DNA of 64,000 nucleotides from Paenibacillus polygoni (GTDB lineage Bacteria; Bacillota; Bacilli; Paenibacillales; Paenibacillaceae): the NCBI RefSeq assembly GCF_030263935.1, contig NZ_CP127162.1, positions 1,869,501 through 1,933,500 on the forward strand, in the 5' to 3' direction. The stretch's first letter is position 1. The number at the start of each line of letters is the position of its first letter. Made by a program: the position numbers and the translations under genes. Of the stretch, positions 46,774 to 56,268 are shown piece by piece. Under the pieces are notes generated by a model. It saw only the letters and a list, made by a program, of their open reading frames with translations, did not search any database and was not told where the DNA came from.

Positions 46774-46934
46774 GATGTCAAGTGACTGGGTGCGGTATAT
46801 TTTTGAAATATGTTTAATTAATGATAAGTGTGCAGGAACTTCGGCTGCGAAGCTGCAAGTTTCTTAAATAATAATTACAAATATTAACTATTATAAGGTA
46901 CGACGTCCAACTACCATAGGAGGTTCAGATTCAT

Positions 46935-48614
46935 TTGTCTAAGAAAAATAATAACGATAAATTGATGATTTTCGCTTTGGGCGGCGTCGGTGAAATCGGA
47001 AAAAACATGTATGTAGTTCAGTACGGTAATGACATTGTAGTCGTTGATGCGGGTCTTAAATTCCCAGAAGAGGATATGCTCGGCATTGATATTGTCATTC
47101 CTGATATTTCTTATCTTACCGAAAATCGTGACAAGGTAAGAGGGATCGTTCTGACGCATGGTCATGAAGATCACATCGGCGGTTTGCCTTACGTTCTAAA
47201 ACACCTTAATGTTCCTGTATATGGAACAAAGCTTACGCTTGGTTTAGTAGAAAACAAATTAAAAGAAGCCAATTTACTTGGCGAAACAAAACGTATTCTG
47301 ATTAACGAAGATTCCGTAATTGAGCTTGGTAACAGCCTCATGGTTTCATTCTTCGGAACGAACCACAGTATTCCAGACTCTGTCGGCGTATGTATTGAAA
47401 CACCAGAAGGTGTAGTCGTGCATACCGGAGACTTCAAGTTTGATCACACACCAGTCAATGGTCAATTTGCAGATCTTCAGCGTATGGCTGAAATTGGAAG
47501 CAAAGGCGTTTTGGCTCTCTTGTCGGATAGTACGAACGCAGAGAAACCTGGTTTTACTCCTTCTGAGAGAAATGTCGGTATCGTTCTTGAAGATATTTTC
47601 CGTAAGGCTAGTCAACGTGTTGTTGTAGCTACTTTTGCTTCTAACGTACACCGTGTGCAACAAGTCATTAATGCAGCTGAAGTGACAGGTCGTAAAGTGG
47701 CAGTCATCGGTAGAAGTATGGTGAATGTTGTTAACATTGCTTCCGATCTAGGTTACCTTGACATTCCAGACGGAATGATCATTGAACCAGAAGAAGTAGG
47801 CAAAATGGCAGCTGACCGCGTGGTTATTCTGTGCACAGGTTCCCAAGGTGAGCCAATGTCAGCACTTACACGTATGGCCCGCTCTACACATCGTAAAGTA
47901 GATATTTTACCAGGAGATACCGTTATCATTGCGGCTACCCCTGTTCCAGGTAATGAGAAATACGTAGGACGTACAATTGATGAATTATTCCGCCTCGGCG
48001 CTGAAGTTCACTACAGCGGAGCTAACTCCGGCGTTCACGTTTCTGGTCACGGAAGCCAAGAAGAACTGAAACTGATGCTGAACCTAATGAAACCGAAATA
48101 CTTTATTCCCATTCATGGTGAGTTCCGTATGCAACGTCGTCATGCGCTGCTTGCAGAAGCGGTTGGCGTAGAACGTGAAAACATCTTTATTACTGATATC
48201 GGTGAAGTTGTTGAGATTCAAGGTGGTTCTGCTCGTAAAGCCGGTAAAGTATCTTCCGGTAATGTACTGATTGACGGTCTTGGTGTCGGTGATGTAGGTA
48301 ACATTGTACTCCGCGATCGTAAACTTTTATCACAAGACGGCATTCTGGTTGTAGTTGTAACACTAAGCAAACAGGATGGAAAAATTGTATCTGGCCCAGA
48401 CATCATCTCCAGAGGGTTCGTGTATGTACGTGAATCGGAAGGTCTGCTGGATGAAGCAAACCGAATTGTGACAAGTACGCTTCAGAAATTAATGAGTGAG
48501 AATGTTAATGAATGGGCTTCACTCAAAACGAATGTAAAAGACTCTTTGGGTCGTTTCTTATATGAACAAACGCGTCGCAGACCAATGATTTTGCCAATCA
48601 TCATGGAAGTGTAA
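46935..48614 (+). CDS. rnj: Ribonuclease J
   Basis: RNase J is a metallo-beta-lactamase/beta-CASP ribonuclease with endo- and 5'-3' exonuclease activity in mRNA decay and rRNA maturation. The zinc motif HGHEDHIGG is intact near residues 76-84. DSTNAEKPG, CTGSQGEPMSAL and SGHGSQEELKLM are also present. Length is 559 residues. It uses a TTG start after AGGAGGTT. The location after dapA is that of rnjB in B. subtilis, whose RNase J2 has a degenerate HGHDEN motif. This protein keeps the active form, so I use the neutral name rnj. Confidence 0.94.
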   Translation: MSKKNNNDKLMIFALGGVGEIGKNMYVVQYGNDIVVVDAGLKFPEEDMLGIDIVIPDISYLTENRDKVRGIVLTHGHEDHIGGLPYVLKHLNVPVYGTKLTLGLVENKLKEANLLGETKRILINEDSVIELGNSLMVSFFGTNHSIPDSVGVCIETPEGVVVHTGDFKFDHTPVNGQFADLQRMAEIGSKGVLALLSDSTNAEKPGFTPSERNVGIVLEDIFRKASQRVVVATFASNVHRVQQVINAAEVTGRKVAVIGRSMVNVVNIASDLGYLDIPDGMIIEPEEVGKMAADRVVILCTGSQGEPMSALTRMARSTHRKVDILPGDTVIIAATPVPGNEKYVGRTIDELFRLGAEVHYSGANSGVHVSGHGSQEELKLMLNLMKPKYFIPIHGEFRMQRRHALLAEAVGVERENIFITDIGEVVEIQGGSARKAGKVSSGNVLIDGLGVGDVGNIVLRDRKLLSQDGILVVVVTLSKQDGKIVSGPDIISRGFVYVRESEGLLDEANRIVTSTLQKLMSENVNEWASLKTNVKDSLGRFLYEQTRRRPMILPIIMEV

Positions 48615-48660
48615 TACGTTTTAACAACAGATATAAAGATTCATCAAAAGGCACACAGTC

Positions 48661-48720
48661 GCCTCTTCAACCAACAGGTAATATTGGACGGTTCCCTGTT
48701 GGAATGAAGAGGCTTTTTTG
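48661..48720 (+). terminator. Intrinsic terminator after rnj
   Basis: GCCTCTTCA (48661-48669) pairs with TGAAGAGGC (48705-48713), and the inner CAACAGG pairs with CCTGTTG. Six T follow. Confidence 0.9.
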
Positions 48721-48743
48721 TTTTATTTTGAATAGAAACTGAT

Positions 48744-48794
48744 CCTTCTCTGCCATAATAAACAAATATGGACGTTTAACAATGGCAGAGAAGG
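48744..48794 (+). other. 13-bp inverted repeat covering the tepA ribosome-binding site
   Basis: CCTTCTCTGCCAT (48744-48756) and ATGGCAGAGAAGG (48782-48794) are perfectly complementary, with a 25-base spacer. The 3' arm contains AGAAGG, the only ribosome-binding site for tepA. A loose sigma-G-like pair TGAATA (48729-48734) and CATAATA (48754-48760), 19 bases apart, overlaps the 5' arm. Confidence 0.55.
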
Positions 48795-48806
48795 GCGTGT
48801 TTATAA

Positions 48807-49568
48807 ATGCAAGAATCAAATGATAAAACAAAAGAAACGAACAACGAAACTCCAATAACACCTCCAGAAGAGATCAAAAATAATCCCGTCGTAAATACGA
48901 TTCAAGAACTCGGAACAACGTCGGTTCCTGTCCCGCCTGGAGAATCAAACATTTTTTGTATGACGATTATCGGCCAGATCGAAGGTCATCTGATATTACC
49001 GCCGCAAAACAAAACAACAAAATACGAGCACTTAATTCCACAACTTGTAGCTGCAGAGCAAAATCCGCGCATCGAGGGCATTCTCATCATTCTTAATACA
49101 GTGGGAGGAGATGTGGAAGCGGGGCTGGCTATTGCTGAAATGATAGCTTCGATGACGAAACCTACCGTTACGGTGGTCATTGGGGGAGGACACAGTATAG
49201 GTGTTCCCATAGCAGTCAGCAGCAGCTATTCCATCATTGCAGAGAGTGCAACCATGACGATTCATCCCATTCGAATGAATGGATTGTTTATTGGTGTACC
49301 TCAGACTTTTGAGTATATGGAAAAAATGCAGGAAAGAGTCGTTCGTTTTGTAACTTCGCACTCTCGGATAACTGAAGAGCAGTTTAAACAGCTCATGTTT
49401 AAGACAGGGGAACTTAACCGTGATATTGGAACCGCAGTTGCAGGCGCTGATGCAGTGGAGTATGGACTGATGGATGCGGTGGGCGGCATTGGAGACGCAA
49501 TTAAAGAGCTGAATCGCCGTATTCAAGAAGCGAAAGATACTTCTATGCCGAAAGGACTAACACAATGA
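48807..49568 (+). CDS. tepA: TepA, ClpP-like translocation-enhancing protease
   Basis: This 253-residue protein belongs to the ClpP/crotonase-fold family and resembles B. subtilis TepA, described as aiding protein translocation. The likely catalytic Ser is in [15 protein letters not shown], and the His is in [10 protein letters not shown]. The N terminus (about 40 residues) is polar and there is no signal peptide. The ATG at 48807 lies 12 bases after AGAAGGG. It overlaps ylzJ by ATGA. The order tepA-ylzJ-spoIIIE is the same as in B. subtilis. Confidence 0.9.
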   Translation: MQESNDKTKETNNETPITPPEEIKNNPVVNTIQELGTTSVPVPPGESNIFCMTIIGQIEGHLILPPQNKTTKYEHLIPQLVAAEQNPRIEGILIILNTVGGDVEAGLAIAEMIASMTKPTVTVVIGGGHSIGVPIAVSSSYSIIAESATMTIHPIRMNGLFIGVPQTFEYMEKMQERVVRFVTSHSRITEEQFKQLMFKTGELNRDIGTAVAGADAVEYGLMDAVGGIGDAIKELNRRIQEAKDTSMPKGLTQ

Positions 49569-49798
49569 CAATGTATACCGTAATGCCTACAGAGCAGCTC
49601 TGGGAAGGCATGTGGAAAGAACAGCTGCCTATGATGGAGATGAGTATAGCGGGGCGTCTAGTCCAAGTGATGCCGAAAGATGAGAAGACAGGAATTATCG
49701 TGAGAATGTTAAATGGAGGATTATACGACTATTTAGATCCTGCATACTCACCTGGCACAGAAATTCCGCTATATTCAGGGAAAATAGAACAAGGATAG
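49565..49798 (+). CDS. ylzJ: YlzJ-like small protein
   Basis: This 77-residue protein matches the YlzJ family by size, order and sequence pattern ([12 protein letters not shown], then [20 protein letters not shown] and a YDYLDPAY end). It has no membrane segment and no recognised catalytic motif, and its function is unknown. It overlaps tepA by 4 bases and precedes the spoIIIE/ftsK promoter. Conservation of this small gene beside tepA suggests a linked role, but that is inference. Confidence 0.88.
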   Translation: MTMYTVMPTEQLWEGMWKEQLPMMEMSIAGRLVQVMPKDEKTGIIVRMLNGGLYDYLDPAYSPGTEIPLYSGKIEQG

Positions 49799-49846
49799 CC
49801 TAAACATCGTGCCGAAAAAGAACATATGTGCTGATGTATGCACTTA

Positions 49847-49855
49847 TGGTATAAT
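49847..49855 (+). promoter_or_regulatory. Extended -10 promoter for spoIIIE/ftsK
   Basis: TGG directly before TATAAT (49850-49855) forms an extended -10. No good -35 is seen. An inverted repeat GTGC-N8-GCAC (49828-49843) lies just upstream. The start codon is 23 bases after the -10. Confidence 0.55.
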
Positions 49856-49877
49856 ATTCTTCTGGAGGTGACCTTTT

Positions 49878-52505
49878 TTGGCCAGAAAGAAGAAAAAGAA
49901 AAGAAAATCAACCCTTGGCGGGGTTCTTAAATACGAGATATATGGAATCATTTTGATTACCTTGTCTGTTATTGCCCTCTCTGGTGAGGCCACGGTTGGA
50001 CGCTCTTTATCCAAAATGTTTGGACTTTTACTGGGTAAGTTTTATTTTGTAATTCCGCTTATCGGGATTTTTTATGGTCTCATGGTAATGATTCATCGAA
50101 AGTGGCCTGCAAGCTGGAATCTAAGAAAGAGTGGCTTGGTGTTACTTGTCCTTGCTTTGACCTTAATGAGCACGATCTCTGCTATGGAACAGAAGCTTGG
50201 TCCGATGAATCTGTTAAATGCATCCGAAGTGATGAATCAGATACATATCGATTTGCAAACTGAACTGCTAAGAGCTGATGAAACGAGTAATGCTTCCATG
50301 CTTGGTAGAGATATCAGCGGTGGATACATCGGAGCAGTAGAATACGCTGTATTGTTATGGTTATTTGGCAATATGGGTGCAAACTTAATGATGATTGTTA
50401 TGTTCTTTATCAGTTTTATGTTAATTACCGGTCTATCTTATGTAGACTTAATACGAATATTCAAAACTCGTGTCCTACGTTCAGGACGCGCTCTTGCTAC
50501 GAAATGGAAAGCTTCAGCTAAATCGGGGAATTCTCGCAAAACAAGTACAAAAAACAAGGCGAAACCTAAACCGAAGGTTATTCCATACCATGATGATGAG
50601 GAAGAAGAGGATCAGTACACTGAGGATCTTCCTAGTCGCAAAGCACCTTTATTCTTCCAATTGTTTGGCAATGCGAAGTCAAAGCAGCATTCAGATGGTG
50701 ATTCTGATCTAGATCCGTATCAAGAAGATGGACAAGAGGTGGTTTATGGAGCGGCCTCTTCGAATACGAATCTGCCGTGGGCAGAAGTATACTCGGAGAA
50801 CGGTAACTCTCTACCGAAAGATCCAGAAGTAAAATCGGGAGGTGCTGCAACTTCAGCGCCGATTATACGGGACTTTTTCGAAAATGTACGTAATGAAAAT
50901 GCGGCGGAGGAAGATGATCTGGATGATGCTTATCCTCCTGAAGAGAATCTTGCTGTATCTTCAAACGCAGTGGAAGAGCCTGATTTAGAAGCAGCCCAAT
51001 CAGGAGGCCTCTCTAAGGTAGATTCCCGAACAGCAGAAGAATCAGAAGAAGGTGCCATTCAGCAGCCGGCTCCACCGCCTAAACCTTATAAGCTTCCACC
51101 GTTTAAATTATTGTCAAGACCAAGTAACAGCGGTAAGGGTGGAGATCAGAATGATTACAAGCAAACGGCTCGCAAACTAGAAGCTACACTGGAGAGCTTT
51201 GGTGTCCGCGCTAAAGTACTTGAAGTTGTTCGTGGCCCGGCGGTAACAAGGTATGAAATTCAGCCCGATATCGGGGTTAAGGTCAGCCGAGTCGTCGGTT
51301 TAACGGATGATATTGCGCTTGCGCTTGCAGCGAAGGATATTCGTATGGAAGCTCCAATCCCAGGTAAATCTGCCATTGGTATTGAAGTGCCGAATGGAGA
51401 GGTTTCTGTTGTTACTATGCGTGAGGTGATGGAAACAACCGTCTTCCAAGAAGCGGATTCCAAGCTTTCAATCGCATTTGGCCGTGATATTTCAGGGCAA
51501 ACAATTGTCGGAAATTTAGCAAAAATGCCCCATCTACTTGTTGCCGGTGCTACAGGTTCAGGAAAATCTGTGTGTATCAACGGAATCATCACAAGCATTC
51601 TGTATAAAGCGAAACCTGATGAAGTGAAGTTTCTGATGGTGGATCCCAAGATGGTAGAACTTAATATGTACAATGGGATTCCGCATCTGCTTGCCCCTGT
51701 GGTGACTGACCCGAAACGGGCTTCGCTTGCGCTTAAGAAAATTGTTGTCGAGATGGAAAAGCGGTATGAGCTGTTCTCTAAGTCAGGTACTCGGAACGTA
51801 GAAGGGTATAATAATCTGATGAAAGATAATCCAGCTGCCGTCCTTCCTTATATCGTTGTTATTGTCGATGAGCTTGCTGACCTTATGATGGTTGCAGCGA
51901 ATGATGTGGAAGATGCCATAGCAAGACTTGCTCAGATGGCTCGTGCTGCCGGCATTCATCTAATCATTGCAACCCAAAGACCGTCGGTTGATGTTATTAC
52001 CGGTGTAATTAAAGCAAATATTCCATCACGGATTGCTTTTGGTGTTTCTTCACAAGTCGACTCTCGTACGATACTTGATATGGGGGGAGCGGAGAAGCTT
52101 CTCGGCCGTGGGGACATGCTCTTTATGCCTGTTGGTTCTTCTAAGCCGGTGCGTGTACAAGGTGCGTTTTTGAGCGATCAGGAAGTAGAGAATATTGTGA
52201 GCTATGTTCGTGATCAGGCAGAGGCAGAATATGATGAATCTCTCGTACCTGAGATTGATGATACCCAGCAACAAACGGAAGAGATCCAAGATGAGCTTTA
52301 TGATCAGGCTGTACAGATCATTATAGAAGCGAAGCAGGCATCTGTATCTCTCCTTCAGCGGCGAATGAGGGTAGGTTACACTCGCGCAGCAAGACTTATC
52401 GATTCTATGGAGGCTAGAGGGGTTATTGGTCCTTACGAGGGCAGTAAACCGAGAGAAGTTCTTATCTCTATGGAACAATTTCAAGCAAACAAAATCAGTT
52501 CATAA
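49878..52505 (+). CDS. spoIIIE: SpoIIIE/FtsK-family DNA translocase
   Basis: This 875-residue membrane-anchored DNA pump moves chromosomes across septa, including into the forespore. A basic N terminus ([10 protein letters not shown]) is followed by four hydrophobic segments within residues 1-200. A long acidic, low-complexity linker spans about 235-400. The motor has Walker [11 protein letters not shown] near residue 557 and Walker [14 protein letters not shown]. The C-terminal gamma winged-helix reads [20 protein letters not shown]. It starts with TTG after TGGAGGTGA. The locus matches B. subtilis spoIIIE; a general FtsK role is also possible. Confidence 0.95.
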   Translation: MARKKKKKRKSTLGGVLKYEIYGIILITLSVIALSGEATVGRSLSKMFGLLLGKFYFVIPLIGIFYGLMVMIHRKWPASWNLRKSGLVLLVLALTLMSTISAMEQKLGPMNLLNASEVMNQIHIDLQTELLRADETSNASMLGRDISGGYIGAVEYAVLLWLFGNMGANLMMIVMFFISFMLITGLSYVDLIRIFKTRVLRSGRALATKWKASAKSGNSRKTSTKNKAKPKPKVIPYHDDEEEEDQYTEDLPSRKAPLFFQLFGNAKSKQHSDGDSDLDPYQEDGQEVVYGAASSNTNLPWAEVYSENGNSLPKDPEVKSGGAATSAPIIRDFFENVRNENAAEEDDLDDAYPPEENLAVSSNAVEEPDLEAAQSGGLSKVDSRTAEESEEGAIQQPAPPPKPYKLPPFKLLSRPSNSGKGGDQNDYKQTARKLEATLESFGVRAKVLEVVRGPAVTRYEIQPDIGVKVSRVVGLTDDIALALAAKDIRMEAPIPGKSAIGIEVPNGEVSVVTMREVMETTVFQEADSKLSIAFGRDISGQTIVGNLAKMPHLLVAGATGSGKSVCINGIITSILYKAKPDEVKFLMVDPKMVELNMYNGIPHLLAPVVTDPKRASLALKKIVVEMEKRYELFSKSGTRNVEGYNNLMKDNPAAVLPYIVVIVDELADLMMVAANDVEDAIARLAQMARAAGIHLIIATQRPSVDVITGVIKANIPSRIAFGVSSQVDSRTILDMGGAEKLLGRGDMLFMPVGSSKPVRVQGAFLSDQEVENIVSYVRDQAEAEYDESLVPEIDDTQQQTEEIQDELYDQAVQIIIEAKQASVSLLQRRMRVGYTRAARLIDSMEARGVIGPYEGSKPREVLISMEQFQANKISS

Positions 52506-52514
52506 TACGTCTAA

Positions 52515-52550
52515 GGAGACCCTTTCTCATGCGAAAGGGTCTCCTTTTTT
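52515..52550 (+). terminator. Intrinsic terminator after spoIIIE
   Basis: GGAGACCCTTTC (52515-52526) and GAAAGGGTCTCC (52533-52544) form a perfect 12-bp stem with loop TCATGC, followed by TTTTTT. Confidence 0.95.
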
Positions 52551-52604
52551 ATATTCATATTTACAATTTCCACTCTTTAACATGTTTTCTACTCTGACAA
52601 AACG

Positions 52605-52635
52605 TGCATAGGAACAATAACTGCTAAACATAATA
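52605..52635 (+). promoter_or_regulatory. Candidate sigma-G (forespore) promoter for sleB
   Basis: TGCATA (52605-52610) and CATAATA (52629-52635) are 18 bases apart. This is a close match to the sigma-G pattern (GYATA, 17-18 bases, CATWNTA). Forespore expression of sleB under sigma-G is established in B. subtilis. Confidence 0.65.
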
Positions 52636-52679
52636 AATGTAGCCAACAAGAGAACATAAAAGAAAGGTAGATTCTACTC

Positions 52680-53519
52680 ATGCGAAAAATCAATCTTTGG
52701 ATCCTCGCCGGCGTGATTTTACTATCGGCTTCTTCCTATCGTCTGATCCTGATGACAAATGAAGATAAGGCAGAACCGAGAATCGAGCAAAATGCCGAAG
52801 CAGTCCCTACGTTTAGTCAAAACATTGTTACATCAGGTGCCTATGGACAGGATGTATATGAACTTCAAGGCCGGCTTAAGTATCTTGGTTACTACTACGG
52901 TAAAATTGACAGCCATTTTGGACCCAAGACTTTAGGTTCCGTCAAATGGTTTCAATCGGAATTTGGTATTCAAGTGGATGGGGTAGTAGGTCCAAAGACA
53001 AAACTTAAACTGTATAACGCCACTAAAGACTGGCGTCCAACCGAGCCAGGACCAGGGCAAGCAGCTGGAGGCAACTCTTCGTCGGGTACGAACACGGGAG
53101 GCAACAGTGGTAACAACGGCAGCAGCGGTAATAATAGTATGGGGAGTACCAATTCACTGGGACTTACGGAAAATGAAATTAAAATAATGGCTAACGCCGT
53201 TTATGGAGAAGCGCGCGGGGAACCTTTTGAAGGTCAAGTGGCTGTAGCAGCTGTCATATTAAACCGTGTTGAATCTCCGCAGTTCCCGAATACACCTTCT
53301 GGTGTCATCTTTCAGCCAGGTGCATTTACGGCTGTAGCGGATGGACAAATTTATCTTGAACCGAACGAGCAAGCTCGAAAAGCGGTAATGCAAGCCTTAG
53401 ATGGATGGGATCCATCAGGTGGATGTTTGTACTACTTCAACCCGAAAACAGCTACATCTAAATGGATATGGTCACGGCCTCAAGTGAAAACGATTGGTCA
53501 GCATATATTCTGTATGTAA
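52680..53519 (+). CDS. sleB: SleB-type spore cortex-lytic enzyme
   Basis: SleB is a lytic transglycosylase that degrades spore cortex peptidoglycan during germination. The 279-residue protein has an N-terminal signal/anchor (about residues 5-20) and a peptidoglycan-binding domain (YGQDVYELQGRLKYLGYYYG to VDGVVGPKTKLKL). A Gly/Ser/Asn-rich linker spans about 125-155. The catalytic domain starts EIKIMANAVYGEARGEPFEG, where the Glu of GEARGE is the likely catalytic residue. There is no adjacent ypeB, the usual partner. The terminator before it and the sigma-G-like promoter suggest a monocistronic spore gene. Confidence 0.92.
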   Translation: MRKINLWILAGVILLSASSYRLILMTNEDKAEPRIEQNAEAVPTFSQNIVTSGAYGQDVYELQGRLKYLGYYYGKIDSHFGPKTLGSVKWFQSEFGIQVDGVVGPKTKLKLYNATKDWRPTEPGPGQAAGGNSSSGTNTGGNSGNNGSSGNNSMGSTNSLGLTENEIKIMANAVYGEARGEPFEGQVAVAAVILNRVESPQFPNTPSGVIFQPGAFTAVADGQIYLEPNEQARKAVMQALDGWDPSGGCLYYFNPKTATSKWIWSRPQVKTIGQHIFCM

Positions 53520-53591
53520 GTTATAAAATGGGATGGGTGAGGTTATATACATTAGTAACGACAGCTTATCTCTTTATAAAGGAGTACGGAC

Positions 53592-53635
53592 AGCAATCGG
53601 CGGAATTCCTCCGGTTGCTTCTGTGCTTTTGAATG
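53592..53635 (+). terminator. Possible weak terminator after sleB
   Basis: AGCAATCGGCGG and CCTCCGGTTGCT (53592-53619) form an imperfect stem with an AATT apex, followed by an interrupted T-tract. It lies in the 183-base gap before ymfF, where I see nothing else clear. Confidence 0.45.
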
Positions 53636-53702
53636 AGTTAGAATGAAATCATACTAGGAAAATTAATGAAAAAATTATGACGTCGTAAAGGGGTTTTGAA
53701 AC

Positions 53703-54983
53703 TTGACTAATACAGGATTCGAACGCGGCAGCAATCAGCATATTCGCATTCATGTGCTGCCTACCAAACGCTTTAAGACGTTTGCCATATCTCTGTATGT
53801 GGGCGCGCCGCTTAAAGAGGATACGGTTACGAGTACAGCACTGATTCCATTCGTTCTGCGTAGAGGAACATCATCATATCCAGAGACAATCCAGTTTCGT
53901 GAGCAGTTAGAAGAGCTTTACGGAGCAGGATTTGGTTTTGACGTATACAAAAGAGGAGATCACCAAATTATCCAGTTTCGTATGGATACCATTAATGACT
54001 CCTTTGTTCAAAGCAGTGATAAACTGCTTGATAGGTCCTTTGCTTTTCTTGGTGAAGTGGTTACCAGCCCTGCGAAGGAAAATGGTCATTTCCGTTCCTC
54101 CTATGTACAACAAGAGCGAGATACCGTTCGTAAAAGACTAGAGTCCATTGTAAACGATAAAATTCGTTATGCAGGAGAGCGTTGTATTGAAGAAATGTGT
54201 AAAGGAGAACCCTACCGCCTTCATCCTCTAGGAGAACGTAAAGATCTTCCGGGAATTGAACCAGAAGGGCTTTATAAGTCCTATGAACAATGGCTCCAGA
54301 ACGCGGGAATGGATCTATACGTAGTAGGAGACACCACACTTGAAGAAGTTGAAAAGCTCGTAGAGAAGTATTTTCATCTGAATCGCAATACTTCATTTGA
54401 GTACAAGACGGAAGTGAGCAGCCGTCCGCACCGCGAAGTACAAACCGTTGTTGAGAAGCTGAATGTAAATCAGGGGAAACTGAATATGGGTCTTCGAACA
54501 TCCATTACATATGGAGACGACCAGTATGCATCTGCCTTAATGTACAATGGTATTTTGGGTGGTTATCCTCACTCTAAACTGTTTGTTAACGTGAGGGAGA
54601 AACATAGTCTTGCTTACTATGCTTCTTCGAGATATGACGGTCATAAAGGGATTGCAACGATTCAATCAGGAATTGAGATCCCTAATTATGAGCAGGCAGT
54701 AGAGATTATAAAAAATCAATTATCCGATCTAAAAGAAGGTAAAATCTCTGACCTGGAGATGAACCAAACGAAGGCGATGATTCGTAATTTGCTGAGGGAA
54801 ATCGGAGATTCTGCATTTGAGATGATTTCTTATGATTTCAATCGTCAATTGTCAGGTAAAGAACGAACAACGATGGAATTGCTTACGCAAATCGAGTCTT
54901 TAACGATAGAAGATGTTCAGAAGGCGGCGGAAACGTTCCAACTGGATACCATTTATTTCTTGAGAGATCAGAAGGGGGAATGA
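53703..54983 (+). CDS. ymfF: YmfF-like M16 peptidase homologue without the zinc motif
   Basis: This 426-residue protein has the two-lobed M16 (insulinase) fold, seen in TALIPFVLRRGTSSYPE, QLEELYGAGFGFDVY and LGGYPHSKLFVNVREKHSLAYYASS. The catalytic HxxEH sequence is missing from its usual place, so it is probably the non-catalytic partner of the following YmfH. Such pairs act as heterodimers in other M16 systems. It starts with TTG, 9 bases after AAAGGGG. It is 3 bases upstream of the ymfH start. Confidence 0.9.
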   Translation: MTNTGFERGSNQHIRIHVLPTKRFKTFAISLYVGAPLKEDTVTSTALIPFVLRRGTSSYPETIQFREQLEELYGAGFGFDVYKRGDHQIIQFRMDTINDSFVQSSDKLLDRSFAFLGEVVTSPAKENGHFRSSYVQQERDTVRKRLESIVNDKIRYAGERCIEEMCKGEPYRLHPLGERKDLPGIEPEGLYKSYEQWLQNAGMDLYVVGDTTLEEVEKLVEKYFHLNRNTSFEYKTEVSSRPHREVQTVVEKLNVNQGKLNMGLRTSITYGDDQYASALMYNGILGGYPHSKLFVNVREKHSLAYYASSRYDGHKGIATIQSGIEIPNYEQAVEIIKNQLSDLKEGKISDLEMNQTKAMIRNLLREIGDSAFEMISYDFNRQLSGKERTTMELLTQIESLTIEDVQKAAETFQLDTIYFLRDQKGE

Positions 54984-54986
54984 CCG

Positions 54987-56267
54987 GTGGAGAGCATACG
55001 ATATGAACATCTACAAGAAACTTTGTACTATGAAGTAATGGACAACGGTCTTTCTGTATATGTACTGCCTAAACCCGGATTTGAAAAAACCTATGCTACC
55101 TTTGCTACGAAGTTTGGTTCTGTAGACAACCATTTTCGTGTAGAGGGAAAAGAGGAACAGCAAGTACCCGACGGGATCGCTCACTTTTTGGAACACAAGA
55201 TGTTTGAAGAGCCTGAAGGCGATATATTTGCTAAGTTTGCATCTCAAGGTGCTTCTGCTAATGCATTTACAAGTTTCGATCAGACCGTCTATTTATTTTC
55301 AGCTACCGAAAATATTAACGAAAACATCGAGACACTTGTGAATTTCGTGCAAAATCCTTATTTTACAGATCAAAATGTAGAAAAAGAAAAAGGGATTATC
55401 GGCCAAGAAATTAACATGTATCAGGATAATCCGGATTGGCGCGTTTATTTTGGATTAATCGAAGCCATGTTCCAGAAACATCCGGTGAGAATTGACATCG
55501 CAGGTACGATTGAATCCATCAGTACAATTACAAAAGAAACGCTTTATGATTGCTATAATGCATTTTATCATCCGAGCAATATGCTTCTCTTTGTCGTGGG
55601 TGGAGTGAACCCTGAGGAAGTCATGGATCTCATTCGTAACAATCAGGCCCAAAAGAATTACGAGAAGCAAGGCAAAATAGATCGTTTATTTGAAGAGGAA
55701 CCGCTTGAAGTAGGCCAGAAACGCCGGGAAGTAAAACTTGCGGTATCTTTACCTAAATGTTTATTTGGATTTAAGGAACTAAGTAAAGGCCTGAGCGGTG
55801 AGGAATTGGTGCGAGAGGATTTAACCACTCGGTTAATGCTTGACTTATTGTTTGGTTCAAGTACGGAACTGTACCAGAAACTTTATGATGAAGATTTAAT
55901 CTCAGATGGTTTTGGGCATGAGTATAACAGTTCAGCTCAGTATAGCTTTTCCGCTGTGGGTGGAGATACAAAAGATCCTGATCTTTTGTTAGAGCGTGTG
56001 CGTACCGAAGTGGAAGCGATGCAGCAAAAAGGTTTTGACCAAAATCACTTTGAGCGGACTCGCAAGAAAAAGATGGGTGGATACTTGCGTATGCTGAATT
56101 CCCCTGAGAGTATTGCACATGAATTTACTCGTTATCAATTCCGCGGCGGTGATTTATTCCGTGTACTGCCAATTTATGAATCCATTACTCTCGAAGATGT
56201 AAATCGTCGTCTTAGAGAACATATTAATTGGGATCAGCTCGCAGTATCTTTGGTGGTGAGTCCTTAA
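54987..56267 (+). CDS. ymfH: YmfH-like M16 zinc peptidase
   Basis: This 426-residue M16 peptidase has the intact inverted zinc motif GIAHFLEHKMFEEPEGD near residues 66-82. The Glu-containing helix NVEKEKGIIGQEINMYQDNPDW is present at about 131-152. The GTG start follows GAAGGGGG by 8 bases. It lies directly behind the motif-less ymfF, and both have the same length, which supports a heterodimeric enzyme. Its substrates are unknown; in several bacteria such pairs process small peptides. Confidence 0.92.
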   Translation: MESIRYEHLQETLYYEVMDNGLSVYVLPKPGFEKTYATFATKFGSVDNHFRVEGKEEQQVPDGIAHFLEHKMFEEPEGDIFAKFASQGASANAFTSFDQTVYLFSATENINENIETLVNFVQNPYFTDQNVEKEKGIIGQEINMYQDNPDWRVYFGLIEAMFQKHPVRIDIAGTIESISTITKETLYDCYNAFYHPSNMLLFVVGGVNPEEVMDLIRNNQAQKNYEKQGKIDRLFEEEPLEVGQKRREVKLAVSLPKCLFGFKELSKGLSGEELVREDLTTRLMLDLLFGSSTELYQKLYDEDLISDGFGHEYNSSAQYSFSAVGGDTKDPDLLLERVRTEVEAMQQKGFDQNHFERTRKKKMGGYLRMLNSPESIAHEFTRYQFRGGDLFRVLPIYESITLEDVNRRLREHINWDQLAVSLVVSP

Positions 56268-56268
56268 C

